Positions 1-8,171 of a DNA stretch of 64,000 nucleotides are shown here, piece after piece. The notes under the pieces were generated by a model. That model saw only the letters and a list, made by a program, of their open reading frames with translations, was not told the DNA's origin and ran no database searches. The stretch is from Actinomadura mexicana (lineage in GTDB: Bacteria > Actinomycetota > Actinomycetes > Streptosporangiales > Streptosporangiaceae). The translations under genes were made by a program, and so were the position numbers. The stretch lies in assembly GCF_900188105.1 (NCBI RefSeq), contig NZ_FZNP01000003.1, forward strand, positions 1 through 64,000, read 5' to 3'. Numbering within the stretch: the stretch's first letter is position 1; each line of letters begins with the position of its first letter.

Positions 1-94
1 AACACCCGGTCCCATCCCGAACCCGGAAGTTAAGCCCTTCAGCGCCGATGGTACTGCATGGGAGACCGTGTGGGAGAGTAGGACACCGCCGGAC
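1..94 (+). rRNA. rrf: 5S ribosomal RNA, 3' part
   Basis: The first 94 bases match the conserved body and 3' end of bacterial 5S rRNA. They contain the loop segment CCCGAACCCGGAAG, the AGCGCCGATGGTACTGC segment, and the closing GGGAGAGTAGGACACCGCC. The 5' end, roughly 20 to 25 bases, lies outside the window. The exact 3' end is set by analogy with other actinobacterial 5S genes and could be off by a base or two. The gene marks the end of an rRNA operon reading into the window and is followed at once by a strong terminator. Confidence 0.95.
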
Positions 95-103
95 TTATAT
101 TGC

Positions 104-137
104 AGAAAGGCCCCGCCGTCACCGGCGGGGCCTTTCT
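104..137 (+). terminator. rRNA operon terminator
   Basis: A perfect 15-bp stem (AGAAAGGCCCCGCCG paired with CGGCGGGGCCTTTCT) around a 4-base loop starts about 10 bases after the 5S gene. Its descending arm ends in TTTCT, giving a short T-rich tail. Position and strength fit intrinsic termination of the rRNA operon. Confidence 0.9.
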
Positions 138-189
138 CATTTTCCCGGTCCTCGGCGCCGACACTCGGCCCCGGCCGGAAGAGGATTGA

Positions 190-1842
190 TCAGAACTCGT
201 CGCCGGCGAGGACGGTGTCCGCGTCGACGATCCGGTAGGCGTAGCCCTGCTCGGCCAGGAAGCGCTGCCGGTGGGCGGCGTAATCCTGGTCCAAAGTGTC
301 GCGGGCCACGACGGCGTAGAAGCGCGCTCCCGTACCGGAGGCCTTGGGCCGCAGCAGGCGACCCAGTCGCTGCGCCTCCTCCTGCCGGGACCCGTAGGCG
401 CCCGAGACCTGGACGGCTACGGACGCCTCGGGCAGGTCGATGGAGAAGTTCGCGACCTTCGAGACGACCAGGACGTCGATCTCCCCCTGGCGGAACGCCT
501 CGAACAGCCGCTCCCGCTCGCGGATGCGGGTCTCGCCCTTGATGACCGGAGCGTCCAGGAGTGCGCCCAGCTCGTCCAGCTGGTCGATGTACTGGCCGAT
601 GACGAGGGTCTGCTCGCCGCGGTGCCGGTCGACGAGCGCCTGGATGAGCTTGGTCTTGGTGTCGGTCGTGGCGCAGAAGCGGTACCGCTCCTCGGGCTCG
701 GCGGTCGCGTAGGCGAGGCGCTCGGAGTCGGTGAGGGTGACGCGCACCTCGACGCAGTCGGCGGGCGCGATCCAGCCCTGCGCCTCCATGTCCTTCCACG
801 GTGCGTCGTACCGCTTGGGGCCGATGAGGGAGAACACGTCCCCCTCGCGGCCGTCCTCGCGGACGAGGGTCGCGGTGAGGCCGAGGCGGCGGCGGGCCTG
901 CAGGTCGGCGGTCATCCGGAAGATCGGCGCGGGCAGCAGGTGGACCTCGTCGTAGACGACCAGGCCCCAGTCGCGGGCGTCGAAGAGCTCCAGGTGCGCG
1001 TAGGCGCCCTTCCGGCGCGTCGTCATGATCTGGTAGGTGGCGATGGTGACCGGCCGGATCTGCTTCTTGGTGCCGGTGTACTCGCCGATCTCGTCCTCGG
1101 TGAGGGACGTGCGGCGCAGCAGCTCCTGCTTCCACTGGTGCGCGGAGACGGTGTTGGTGACGAGGATCAGTGTGGTCGCCTGGGCGCGGGCCATGGCGGC
1201 GGCGCCGACGATCGTCTTGCCGGAGCCGCAGGGCAGGACGACGACGCCGGAGCCGCCGTGCCAGAACGCCGAGGCGGCCTCGCTCTGGTAGGAGCGCAGC
1301 TCCCAGCCGTCCTCGGCGAGGGAGATGGCGTGGGCCTCGCCGTCCACGTAGCCGGCGAGGTCCTCGGCGGGCCAGCCGAGCTTGAGCAGGGCCTGCTTGA
1401 GGGCGCCGCGCTCGCTCGGGTGGACAGCGACGGCGTCGTCGCCGACCCTGTCGCCGATCATGCCCTTGATCTTCTTGGCGCGCAGCACCTCCTCCAGGAC
1501 CGACCGGTCGGAGGACGACAGGACGAGCCCGTGCTGGGGGTCCTTCTCCAGCCGCAACCGCCCGTACCGGGCCATGGTGTCGGCGATGTCCACGAGGAGG
1601 GCGTGCGGCACGGGGTACCGGGAGAACCGGATCAGGGTGTCGACGACCTGCTCGGCGTCGTGGCCGGCCGCGCGCGCGTTCCACAGCGCGAGCGGCGTCA
1701 CCCGGTAGGTGTGGACGTGCTCCGGCGCCCGTTCGAGCTCGGCGAACGGGGCGATCTCCTTGCGGCAGGGGCCGGCCAGGTCGTGGTCGACCTCCAGCAG
1801 CAGCGTCTTGTCGGACTGGACGATGAGCGGACCGTCGGTCAA
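190..1842 (-). CDS. XPB/Ssl2-type DNA repair helicase
   Basis: Superfamily 2 DNA helicase of the XPB (ERCC3) family, 550 residues with the start chosen here. It shows Walker A PCGSGKT near residue 204, DEVH near 298 (motif II), GLTATLVREDG (motif III region) and QRLGRLLRP (motif VI). The N-terminal 180 residues form the damage-recognition-like region usual for bacterial XPB. The start is taken as TTG at 1842 because a GGGGG run precedes it at good spacing and MTDGPLIVQSD matches the usual N-terminus of the family; an upstream ATG at 1908 would add 22 unlikely residues. The neighbouring gene at 2645-5005 encodes the customary partner protein, as in Mycobacterium (Rv0861c/Rv0862c, from memory). 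The role is DNA unwinding in repair, inferred from the family. Confidence 0.93.
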   Translation of the reverse strand: MTDGPLIVQSDKTLLLEVDHDLAGPCRKEIAPFAELERAPEHVHTYRVTPLALWNARAAGHDAEQVVDTLIRFSRYPVPHALLVDIADTMARYGRLRLEKDPQHGLVLSSSDRSVLEEVLRAKKIKGMIGDRVGDDAVAVHPSERGALKQALLKLGWPAEDLAGYVDGEAHAISLAEDGWELRSYQSEAASAFWHGGSGVVVLPCGSGKTIVGAAAMARAQATTLILVTNTVSAHQWKQELLRRTSLTEDEIGEYTGTKKQIRPVTIATYQIMTTRRKGAYAHLELFDARDWGLVVYDEVHLLPAPIFRMTADLQARRRLGLTATLVREDGREGDVFSLIGPKRYDAPWKDMEAQGWIAPADCVEVRVTLTDSERLAYATAEPEERYRFCATTDTKTKLIQALVDRHRGEQTLVIGQYIDQLDELGALLDAPVIKGETRIRERERLFEAFRQGEIDVLVVSKVANFSIDLPEASVAVQVSGAYGSRQEEAQRLGRLLRPKASGTGARFYAVVARDTLDQDYAAHRQRFLAEQGYAYRIVDADTVLAGDEF

Positions 1843-2024
1843 AGCAGAAGCCCCCGTCGGGTTTCGGAAGATCGATGCCTCGTCCGGATGAGGGCATCGC
1901 TGCCGCACGCTACCCGAGCGGCGACGGCGCTTCGCGCGTTCCGGAGAGGACTGCGGTCTTCAACGCCCGGGCCGCCGCCTTTATTGCGACCGGGCGGCGC
2001 GGGCGGGTTCCGGCGCGGCGCGGG

Positions 2025-2504
2025 TCAGATCCCCTCGGAGGAGCCGTAGCCGGGGTCGGACATGACACCGACCGCGATGTAGATGATCAGAAGGACGATG
2101 CCGATGAGGATGGACGCGGCGAAGAGCGACCAGCTCCAGATCGTCAGTCTCCGGGCGGACGGCGGGTCGGTCTGGGTACGGCCGAGGGCGATCGCCGCGG
2201 TGATCACGCCGGGGATCGCCACGATGTTGCAGCACAGCACGATCGCGACGGCGTTGCAGACGAGGGCGGCGATGGTGGAGCCGTTGCTCCCCGCCTGGTG
2301 GGGGACGCCCGGTGGCCCGTACCCGTACCCGTAGCCGGGCTGGCCGTAGCCGGGCTGTGTGTAGCCGGGCTGTGTGTAGCCGGACTGTGTGTAGCCGTAG
2401 CCCTGCCCGTACGGCTGCCCGTAGGCGTCGCCGGCGTCCCAGTTCTGGTTCCCGCCGTAAGGGTCGTCCCAGCCCGACGGCGGACGCCCTCCGTACCCGC
2501 TCAT
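2025..2504 (-). CDS. DUF4190-like membrane protein with Tyr/Gly/Pro/Gln-rich head
   Basis: A protein of 159 residues. The first 75 or so are low-complexity and rich in Gly, Tyr, Pro and Gln, with repeated GYTQP-type units. Two hydrophobic segments follow, one with a cysteine pair (ALVCNAVAIVLCCN) and a second (FAASILIGIVLLIIYIAVGV), separated by a basic loop. This is the plan of actinobacterial DUF4190 proteins, small membrane proteins of unknown function. ATG at 2504 is preceded by AGGAGG at 7 bases, a near-ideal ribosome site, and is preferred to the ATG 15 bases upstream. The low-complexity head is probably cytoplasmic and disordered, which is an inference. Confidence 0.8.
   Translation of the reverse strand: MSGYGGRPPSGWDDPYGGNQNWDAGDAYGQPYGQGYGYTQSGYTQPGYTQPGYGQPGYGYGYGPPGVPHQAGSNGSTIAALVCNAVAIVLCCNIVAIPGVITAAIALGRTQTDPPSARRLTIWSWSLFAASILIGIVLLIIYIAVGVMSDPGYGSSEGI
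2331..2390. repeat. 15-bp tandem repeat inside the DUF4190-like gene
   Basis: Four consecutive 15-bp units on the plus strand begin with GTAGCCGGGCT or a one-base variant, followed by a partial fifth. They encode the repeated Gly-Tyr-Thr-Gln-Pro unit of the protein head. Two units (2346-2360 and 2361-2375) are identical, so the number of copies may vary between strains by slippage. Confidence 0.85.
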
Positions 2505-2644
2505 CGGGAGCCTCCTCACACCACTCGCCCGGACACGCTATCCCGTCCGATGGGCCGTTGATTGGACCGTATGCGAGGTTCGCCGGTTCCCACCGTTTCC
2601 AGCGTCCGTTTCCGGACAGCAGCGGGTTTCGCCGGGGGGTGCCT

Positions 2645-5005
2645 TCAGGAGGCGTCGTCGAGTTCGGAGACGCCGGTGATGCGGTGCAGCGCGAAGCGGT
2701 GCACGGCGGCGCGGGTCGCGTCGTAGCCGGTGAGGAAGCCGCCCTCGACGCGGACGGGCTCGACGATGCGGCTGGACGCCTGGCCCTGCTGGTCGAGGTA
2801 GCCGATCCAGACGCGGCCGCCGCGCTCGACGGCGCCGCGGAGCCGCTCCACGGTGGCCATCGCGGGAGAGCGGGGCGGTTCGCCGGACGGGGTCTGCCGG
2901 GCGTGCTCGGCGCCGTGCAGGGACGCCTCGTCGCCGGCGCGCAGCGCCCGCACGGCCGCGGAGATCATCGAGGCGTCGGTGCGGTCGTCGGGGCGGAGCC
3001 GGACGATCTCGGCGGTGGGCGGCGGATCGGCGCGCTGCGCGTCCGGCCGGGTCACGATCACGCCGCCGCCGGGCGCCTCGGCGACCGGGGCGAGGCCCAT
3101 GGCGCGCAGGCCGTCGAGCAGGTCGGCGCGCTGCACCCCGGACGCCAGGACGGTCGGGGCGAGCCGGTACAGGCGCAGCGGCGCGGCGCGACGGTCGGCG
3201 AGGATCTCGTCGAGGGTGGCGGGCGCGTCGGTGCGGACGTAGGACGACAGGGCGCCGACGCGCAGGTGGCCGTGCCGGCGGCCGACGTCGTCGATCAGGT
3301 AGACGAGCGGCTGCGGGAGCGGGGTCGCCGAGTGCCGGGTGAGCAGGTCGGTGACGTCGGCGGCGGTCCGTCCCGCGTCCAGGGCCCGGCGGATGGACTC
3401 GGGGGTGAAGCGGTACACGGTGGCGCCGCCGGTGGACTCGACGTCCGCGGCGAGCGCCAGCTCCCGGGCGAGTTCGGTGACCAGCGGGCCGGGCGCGACG
3501 GCGGTCAGGTCGGCCTGGACGAGGATCTCGTCGACGGGCTCCGGCAGGTACTTCTCCAGCGCGGGCTCGGGGTCGTCGCCGGCGAGCAGGTCGCGGCCGA
3601 ACGGGGCCAGCTCCCCGAACCCGGTGAGACCGAGGGCGGCGGCCTCGCGGAGCGTCCAGCCGACGAAGCGGTCGCGGGCGGGGCCGCCGTGGCGGGGCCG
3701 CAGCCACGCCAGCCGGGCGAGGAGCGCGTCCTCGCCGACGACGACGCCGCGGCCCGCGCCGGCGAGGACGTCCAGGGCGGCGCGGCGGGTGGACGGCGCG
3801 CTGCTGCGCACCATCGCCTCGCTGAGGGCGTTGATGAGACGGTCGCGGTCGTCGCGTTCCCCGGCGAGCCCGGCGGCGCGGACGGACTTCAGCCAGCCGC
3901 GGGCCAGCTCCGTCCAGCGCCCGGCGGTGTCGCGCATCAGCCACAGGTCGTAGGCGGGGGTGGGCAGCCATTCGCCGTCGAGGTCGCCGCTGCGGGTCAG
4001 CAGGCCCGCCGCGTAGGCGACCTCGACGAGCAGGGCGGCCTTCCACTCCGGGACGTCCAGGAGCGTCGCGGCGGCGCGCAGGTCGCGGACGGCGAGGCCG
4101 CCGCTGCGCAGGACGGGCGGCGGTTCCAGGCCCCAGCGCTCCAGCAGTTCCTCGATCAGCCGGACGGCGCCCGCGGCCTCGCCCGCCGCGGCGCGCACGA
4201 CCACGTCCTCGCGGCGCGGTCCGGCCGCCGGGGTGAGCGGGGGCGGCTCGGCGGGGACGTCCCGCAGCAGCCGCCCGCCGCGCAGGTGCAGGGCGACCTC
4301 GCGGGGCAGGGTGACCGTGCGGTCGTCCTCGGCGGCGAGGAGGCCGCGGGCCAGGAGCCGTTCGATGGGGGTGGTCGCGGTGTCGAGCCGGACGGGACGG
4401 CGCGCGTCGGCGACCCGCCCGACCGGCGGTCCCCACGCGAGCTGGTCGAGGGCGGCCCGTGCCTCGGGTCCGGCGTCCTCGACCAGCGCGGCGGGGTCGC
4501 TCAGCAGCTCGGTGAGCCGGGTGAGGAGGCGGCCGGAGTCGGCGAAGCCGCGCGGCGCCTCGCCGTCCAGGTCGGTGACCAGGTCGGTGAGCCGCTCGAC
4601 GGAATGGCCCGCGAAGACCTCCCGGGCGGGCGGCCCGAGCCCGGCGGGGTGCGGCAGGCTCTGCCGGACGCCGGGCGCCGCGGCCGGGGCGTCGTCCCCC
4701 CAGGCCAGCCCGAACCGGCGGAGTGTGGCGAGCGCGCCCTCGACCTGCTCGGGGGTGGCGTCGAGGGCGGCGGCGAGCGCGTCCGGCGCGGCCGGGGAGG
4801 GCAGGACGAGCAGGGCCTCCAGGACGGCGAGGGTGAAGCGGTCCAGCCGGTCGAGCGCCCGGGACACGGCGGCGGGCGTGGCGGCGCGGGCGGCGAGCGC
4901 GGTCAGATCGGCGGGGACGGGGGCGAGCAGCTCGGGGCGCGCGGACAGCAGCGCGCGCAGTTCGTCGTCGCCGCGCGCGCGCAACCAGTCCGCATACGTT
5001 TCCAT
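2645..5005 (-). CDS. Helicase-associated partner of XPB with WYL-like C-terminus
   Basis: A 786-residue protein found next to XPB in actinobacteria (helicase C-terminal-domain-containing family, Rv0862c type). It has no Walker motifs. The N-terminal part is made of repeated helical winged-helix-like segments (METYADWLRARGDDELRALL and following). The C-terminus (RVWIGYLDQQGQ, IVEPVRVEGG, FALHRITGV) has the pattern of a WYL-type ligand-binding fold. The start is set at ATG 5005, since GGGGAAC precedes it and family members begin with a tryptophan-containing segment like this one; the ATG 30 bases upstream has no ribosome site. It lies 803 bp upstream of the XPB gene on the same strand, with the DUF4190 gene in between. 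A role as XPB cofactor is inferred. Confidence 0.85.
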   Translation of the reverse strand: METYADWLRARGDDELRALLSARPELLAPVPADLTALAARAATPAAVSRALDRLDRFTLAVLEALLVLPSPAAPDALAAALDATPEQVEGALATLRRFGLAWGDDAPAAAPGVRQSLPHPAGLGPPAREVFAGHSVERLTDLVTDLDGEAPRGFADSGRLLTRLTELLSDPAALVEDAGPEARAALDQLAWGPPVGRVADARRPVRLDTATTPIERLLARGLLAAEDDRTVTLPREVALHLRGGRLLRDVPAEPPPLTPAAGPRREDVVVRAAAGEAAGAVRLIEELLERWGLEPPPVLRSGGLAVRDLRAAATLLDVPEWKAALLVEVAYAAGLLTRSGDLDGEWLPTPAYDLWLMRDTAGRWTELARGWLKSVRAAGLAGERDDRDRLINALSEAMVRSSAPSTRRAALDVLAGAGRGVVVGEDALLARLAWLRPRHGGPARDRFVGWTLREAAALGLTGFGELAPFGRDLLAGDDPEPALEKYLPEPVDEILVQADLTAVAPGPLVTELARELALAADVESTGGATVYRFTPESIRRALDAGRTAADVTDLLTRHSATPLPQPLVYLIDDVGRRHGHLRVGALSSYVRTDAPATLDEILADRRAAPLRLYRLAPTVLASGVQRADLLDGLRAMGLAPVAEAPGGGVIVTRPDAQRADPPPTAEIVRLRPDDRTDASMISAAVRALRAGDEASLHGAEHARQTPSGEPPRSPAMATVERLRGAVERGGRVWIGYLDQQGQASSRIVEPVRVEGGFLTGYDATRAAVHRFALHRITGVSELDDAS

Positions 5006-5100
5006 GCCGTTCCCCAACTTTAAGTGCGCGTGCATGCCGCAGGCACGCGGGCCTCCAGGTTAGAGGCCCGCGCGAGGTGGGGAACTCCGGTGTGCCGCGA

Positions 5101-5718
5101 TCAGGTGGCCGGCGTGCGCTCCAGGTGCACCAGTCCGAGGCCGAGGCGCGCCCAGCTCTCCACGAACCGCTTCTCGTCGATGCGCGTGGGCGGCTCGTAC
5201 ATCGCCTCGTTCGCGAGCCAGTAGTTCACCACGGCGCCGCCGAGGATCGACGCGACCGCCGGCCAGTCCTCGTCGAAGCCCTCGAACTCGGGCTGCGCCG
5301 CCAGCCAGGTGGCGATCCCGTCGTACAGCGGGTTGACGATGCCCTCGCGCATCTCCGCGACCAGGTTCGGGAACTGGTCGAGGTCGCGGAACAGGACCCG
5401 GATGAGGTCCTGCTCCTCGCGCATCTTGGCCAGTCCGGCCTGGCACGTCATGCGCAGCCGGGTCTCGAGCGGGCGCTCCTTGAAGGCGGTGGACTGCGTG
5501 AGGACGTCGCTGATCTGCCGGCGGGTCCGCTCGATGTGCTCGCGGATGGCCGAGGAGAGGACCTCCTCCTTGGAGCGGAAGTGCCGGTAGAGACCGCCCG
5601 CGCCCGGGGACAGGCCGGCCGCGGCCTCGATCTCGGCGACCGACGTCGCCGCGTAGCCCCGGTCGGCGAACAGCCGGAGCGACTCGGTCACGATGCGGTC
5701 GCGCGTAGATGTCGTCAT
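5101..5718 (-). CDS. TetR/AcrR family transcriptional regulator
   Basis: A 205-residue TetR-type repressor. The N-terminal helix-turn-helix reads RIVTESLRLFADRGY then TSVAEIEAAAGLSPG and LYRHFRSKEEV, close to the family consensus. The all-alpha C-terminal half would bind an unknown ligand. ATG at 5718 follows GGAGGA, although at 11 bases, slightly long. The gene stands alone on its strand, divergent from the GNAT-like gene at 5887, and a candidate operator lies between them. It probably represses itself and possibly the divergent gene; the ligand is unknown. Confidence 0.88.
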   Translation of the reverse strand: MTTSTRDRIVTESLRLFADRGYAATSVAEIEAAAGLSPGAGGLYRHFRSKEEVLSSAIREHIERTRRQISDVLTQSTAFKERPLETRLRMTCQAGLAKMREEQDLIRVLFRDLDQFPNLVAEMREGIVNPLYDGIATWLAAQPEFEGFDEDWPAVASILGGAVVNYWLANEAMYEPPTRIDEKRFVESWARLGLGLVHLERTPAT

Positions 5719-5738
5719 GTTGATGAATTCCTCCGCAA

Positions 5739-5756
5739 GAACAGTAAGGCATGTTC
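5739..5756. promoter_or_regulatory. Candidate TetR operator
   Basis: An inverted repeat, GAACA and TGTTC separated by 8 bases, lies 20 bp upstream of the TetR start codon in the divergent intergenic region. Position and half-site length suit an autoregulatory TetR operator, but the arms are only 5 bp, so this is tentative. Confidence 0.35.
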
Positions 5757-5886
5757 CTGCGGCGGGTCCCCGCGTCACGCGCGGCGCGCCCGAATCCGTG
5801 ATGCTGCTCGCGGCGGGGCGCCCGGCGACTAGAGTTCCCTCGTCCGCGCCCCGTCGCCGGAAGGGGCGTCGTCGGAAAGGTCGGCG

Positions 5887-6369
5887 ATGTTCAAGTCTCC
5901 GCGGAAAGCGGCCGACGGGGCCTTCCTGCCCGAGGACTTCGTGGTGCCCACGCTGGTGGCCGGGCCCGACTTCCAGATCCGTCCGATCACCGTGCACGAC
6001 GTGGTGAAGGACTACGGCGCCGTCATCGGCAGCCTGGACCGGCTGGCCGGCCGGTTCGGGCCCGAGTGGGGCTGGCCCGACCGCGAGTTCACCTTCGAGC
6101 AGGCTCTGATCGACGTCGCGTGGCTGCAGAAGCAGGGGCAGCTGCGGCGCTCGTTCAGCTACGTCGTGATCACCCCGGACGGGGAGCGGCAGCTCGGCCG
6201 CATCCACGTCGCCCCGTCGGACCGTCCCGGCTCGGACGCGGTGGTGGTGTTCTGGGTGCGCGCGGACGAGGAGAACTCCGTCCTGGAGAAGGAGCTGGAA
6301 GGGTTCGTCCGCGAGTGGGTCGGCACGGCGTGGCCGTTCGACAAGGTCCGCTTCCCCGGCCGCATCTAG
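5887..6369 (+). CDS. GNAT-like acetyltransferase family protein
   Basis: A 160-residue soluble protein. It reads like a GNAT N-acetyltransferase: an N-terminal IRPITVHDVVKDYGA segment, then beta strands (FSYVVITPDGERQLGRIHV, AVVVFWVRAD) and a C-terminal helix. The usual acetyl-CoA loop R/Q-x-x-G-x-A is not clear, so activity is uncertain. ATG 5887 has GGAAAGG upstream. It is divergent from the TetR gene, and its last 4 bases overlap the end of the convergent gene at 6366. Substrate unknown. Confidence 0.68.
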   Translation: MFKSPRKAADGAFLPEDFVVPTLVAGPDFQIRPITVHDVVKDYGAVIGSLDRLAGRFGPEWGWPDREFTFEQALIDVAWLQKQGQLRRSFSYVVITPDGERQLGRIHVAPSDRPGSDAVVVFWVRADEENSVLEKELEGFVREWVGTAWPFDKVRFPGRI

Positions 6370-6728
6370 CCCAGGCGGCGGACGAGGCCGACGAGGACGC
6401 GGCCGACCACCAGGTAGACGAGGGCGGCCAGGCCGTAGTTGACGGCGACCTCCACCTTGGGGTCGCCCGGCTGGAAGACGTCCCTGAACTGCCAGCACAG
6501 GTCGGTGGCGCGGTCCCCGAACCAGCGGACGAGGTCGTTGGCGGTGTTGGCCTCGAAGACGACGAAGACGATGTGCACGGCCAGGACCGTCACCACGAGG
6601 GTGGTGGCGATGGACACCGCCGCCGCCAGCAGGCCGACGCCGCGGCGGCGCGCCGCGGCGGCGGTGGGAGTCCGGCGGGCGCGCGGGGCGCGGTGGTCAC
6701 CGCCCGGCTCGGTCTGGGTCCCTGCCAT
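6366..6728 (-). CDS. Small integral membrane protein of unknown function
   Basis: A 120-residue protein with a basic, Arg/Ala-rich N-terminal 30 residues, a first membrane span (VGLLAAAVSIATTLVVTVLAVHIVFVVF in pieces), a soluble stretch with DLVRWFGDRATDLCWQFRDVF, and a second span (YGLAALVYLVVGRVLVGLV). The family is not recognised. ATG 6728 is preceded by GGAGG at good spacing. It is convergent with the GNAT-like gene, with a 4-base stop overlap. Confidence 0.75.
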   Translation of the reverse strand: MAGTQTEPGGDHRAPRARRTPTAAAARRRGVGLLAAAVSIATTLVVTVLAVHIVFVVFEANTANDLVRWFGDRATDLCWQFRDVFQPGDPKVEVAVNYGLAALVYLVVGRVLVGLVRRLG

Positions 6729-6851
6729 GTGCGGCCTCCTTCACCGGTCGGACGCTGATGGTCCTTGGGGCGGGGATGGGGGGTTCGTATGCTGCGTTTT
6801 CCCTGGTCAGGTGGTTTGTGGGCGAGGGCCCGGGTATATCCGGAGCACGGT

Positions 6852-6905
6852 CCCGCGCTCTCCTACTCGGATCCCGTCGCATCGCCACTACCAGGAGAGC
6901 GCGGG
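6852..6905. promoter_or_regulatory. Long inverted repeat upstream of the HAD gene
   Basis: Perfect 13-bp arms (CCCGCGCTCTCCT at 6852-6864 and its complement at 6893-6905) flank a 28-base loop. The repeat ends 30 bp before the GTG of the HAD gene, inside the 206-bp divergent intergenic region 6729-6934. As RNA it would form a stable hairpin; as DNA it could be a paired operator. No known RNA family was recognised. Confidence 0.5.
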
Positions 6906-6934
6906 TCCTTGCGCGTGTCCAGCCCCATTAGCCT

Positions 6935-7582
6935 GTGGACGTGCTCGATCTCGCCTCCTCCACCCCGTCCCGCGACGGCCTCGCCATCGGTTTCGACCTC
7001 GACCTGACCCTCGCCGACACCCGCGCCGGGATCAGTGCCGTCTACGCGGCCCTGGCGGCGGAGACGGGCGTGCCGATCGACACCGGGCAGGTGGTGAAGC
7101 GCATCGGGCCCCCGCTGGAGGAGGAGCTGGCCTACTGGTTCCCGCCGGAGCGGGTGCCGGCGATGGCGGCGCGCTACCGGGCGATCTACGCCGACGTCGC
7201 GGTCCCGGCGACCGTCCTCATGCCGGGGGCGTCCGCCGCGCTGGAGGCGGTGCGGGCCCGCGGCGGGCGGGTGGTCGTCGTGTCGGGCAAGAACCAGGCC
7301 GACACCGAGCGGACCGTCCGGTTCCTCGGGCTGGCGGCGGACGCGGTGGTGGGCGGCCTGTTCGGCGCCGACAAGGGCGCCGCCCTGCGCGAGCACGGCG
7401 CCGGCGCCTACATCGGCGACCACACCGGCGACGTGGACGCCGCCCGGGCCGCCTCGGCGGTGTCGGTCGCCGTCGCGACAGGCGCGTTCGACTCGGCGGC
7501 CCTCACCGCCTACGGCGCGGACGTCGTCCTGCCGGACCTGCTGGCGTTCCCCGGCTGGCTCGGCGGTTTCCGGGCGGGCTGA
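6935..7582 (+). CDS. HAD-superfamily phosphatase, phosphoglycolate-phosphatase-like
   Basis: A 215-residue haloacid-dehalogenase hydrolase. Motif I is FDLDLTLAD (nucleophile Asp in DxDxT), motif II VVVSGKN (Ser), motif III a Lys in GADKG, and motif IV GDHTGD. An alpha-helical cap sits between motifs I and II, as in phosphoglycolate and pyrophosphatase types. GTG at 6935 is chosen because the protein would begin shortly before motif I; GTG 6941 is an alternative. No clear Shine-Dalgarno sequence is visible, so the mRNA may be nearly leaderless. Substrate not determinable here. Confidence 0.88.
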   Translation: MDVLDLASSTPSRDGLAIGFDLDLTLADTRAGISAVYAALAAETGVPIDTGQVVKRIGPPLEEELAYWFPPERVPAMAARYRAIYADVAVPATVLMPGASAALEAVRARGGRVVVVSGKNQADTERTVRFLGLAADAVVGGLFGADKGAALREHGAGAYIGDHTGDVDAARAASAVSVAVATGAFDSAALTAYGADVVLPDLLAFPGWLGGFRAG

Positions 7583-7713
7583 GCCGCCACCGGCGGGCTG
7601 AGCTGGGGAGCGATATCCGGGTGCCGTTCCGGGGCGTCCGGGATAGCGTCGATCGCGTTGCCCCGTAGGCGTCGCGGGGCCCCCGGCATGTTCCCCGGCC
7701 CGCGGCGAGGGAC

Positions 7714-7719
7714 TAATCT
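7714..7719 (+). promoter_or_regulatory. Candidate -10 box of the cold-shock gene
   Basis: TAATCT lies 38 bases before the GTG start of the cold-shock gene, at a position giving a 5' leader of about 32 bases. No convincing -35 hexamer was seen, so this rests on the -10 match and location only. Confidence 0.35.
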
Positions 7720-7757
7720 TGGGGTCGATTCAGGACGATTACCGAACGAGGTATCCG

Positions 7758-8153
7758 GTGCCGACTGGCAAGGTCAAGTGGTACGACTCCGACAAGGGGT
7801 TCGGCTTCCTCACCCGCGACGACGGCGGTGAGGTCTTCGTGCACTCCTCGGCGCTGCCGGACGGGGTCACGACCCTCAAGCCGGGCCAGCGCATCGAGTT
7901 CGGCGTGGTCGAGGGGCGCCGCGGTCAGCAGGCACTGCAGGTGCGGGTGCTGGAGACGCTGCCGTCGGTGGAGAAGACCATCGCCAAGCAGCGGCGCAAG
8001 AAGCCCGACGAGATGGTCGTCATCACCGAGGACCTGATCAAGCTGCTGGACGGGATCTCCAACACCTACCGGCGGGGCAAGCACCCGGCCCCCGCGGACG
8101 CCAAGAAGATCGCCATAGTGCTGCGCGCGGTCGCCGACGACCTGGCGTCCTGA
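7758..8153 (+). CDS. Cold-shock domain protein with C-terminal extension
   Basis: A 131-residue nucleic-acid-binding protein. The first 66 residues form a cold-shock domain with RNP1-like KGFGFLTRDDG and RNP2-like VFVHSSAL motifs. About 65 further residues (KKPDEMVVITEDLIKLLDGI and following) are basic to mixed and helical, as in the long actinobacterial cold-shock proteins. GTG 7758 is chosen because GAGG precedes it at 7 bases and PTGKVKWYDSDKG is the canonical start. It is convergent with the MFS gene at 8172. The likely role is RNA chaperone or single-strand binding. Confidence 0.92.
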   Translation: MPTGKVKWYDSDKGFGFLTRDDGGEVFVHSSALPDGVTTLKPGQRIEFGVVEGRRGQQALQVRVLETLPSVEKTIAKQRRKKPDEMVVITEDLIKLLDGISNTYRRGKHPAPADAKKIAIVLRAVADDLAS

Positions 8154-8171
8154 CGCCTCCCGGCGCCGGGG

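Noticed and set aside
8159..8170. Palindrome CCCGGCGCCGGG between cold-shock and MFS genes
   Set aside because: Short GC-only palindromes are common in this genome and there is no T tail, so a terminator call is not justified.
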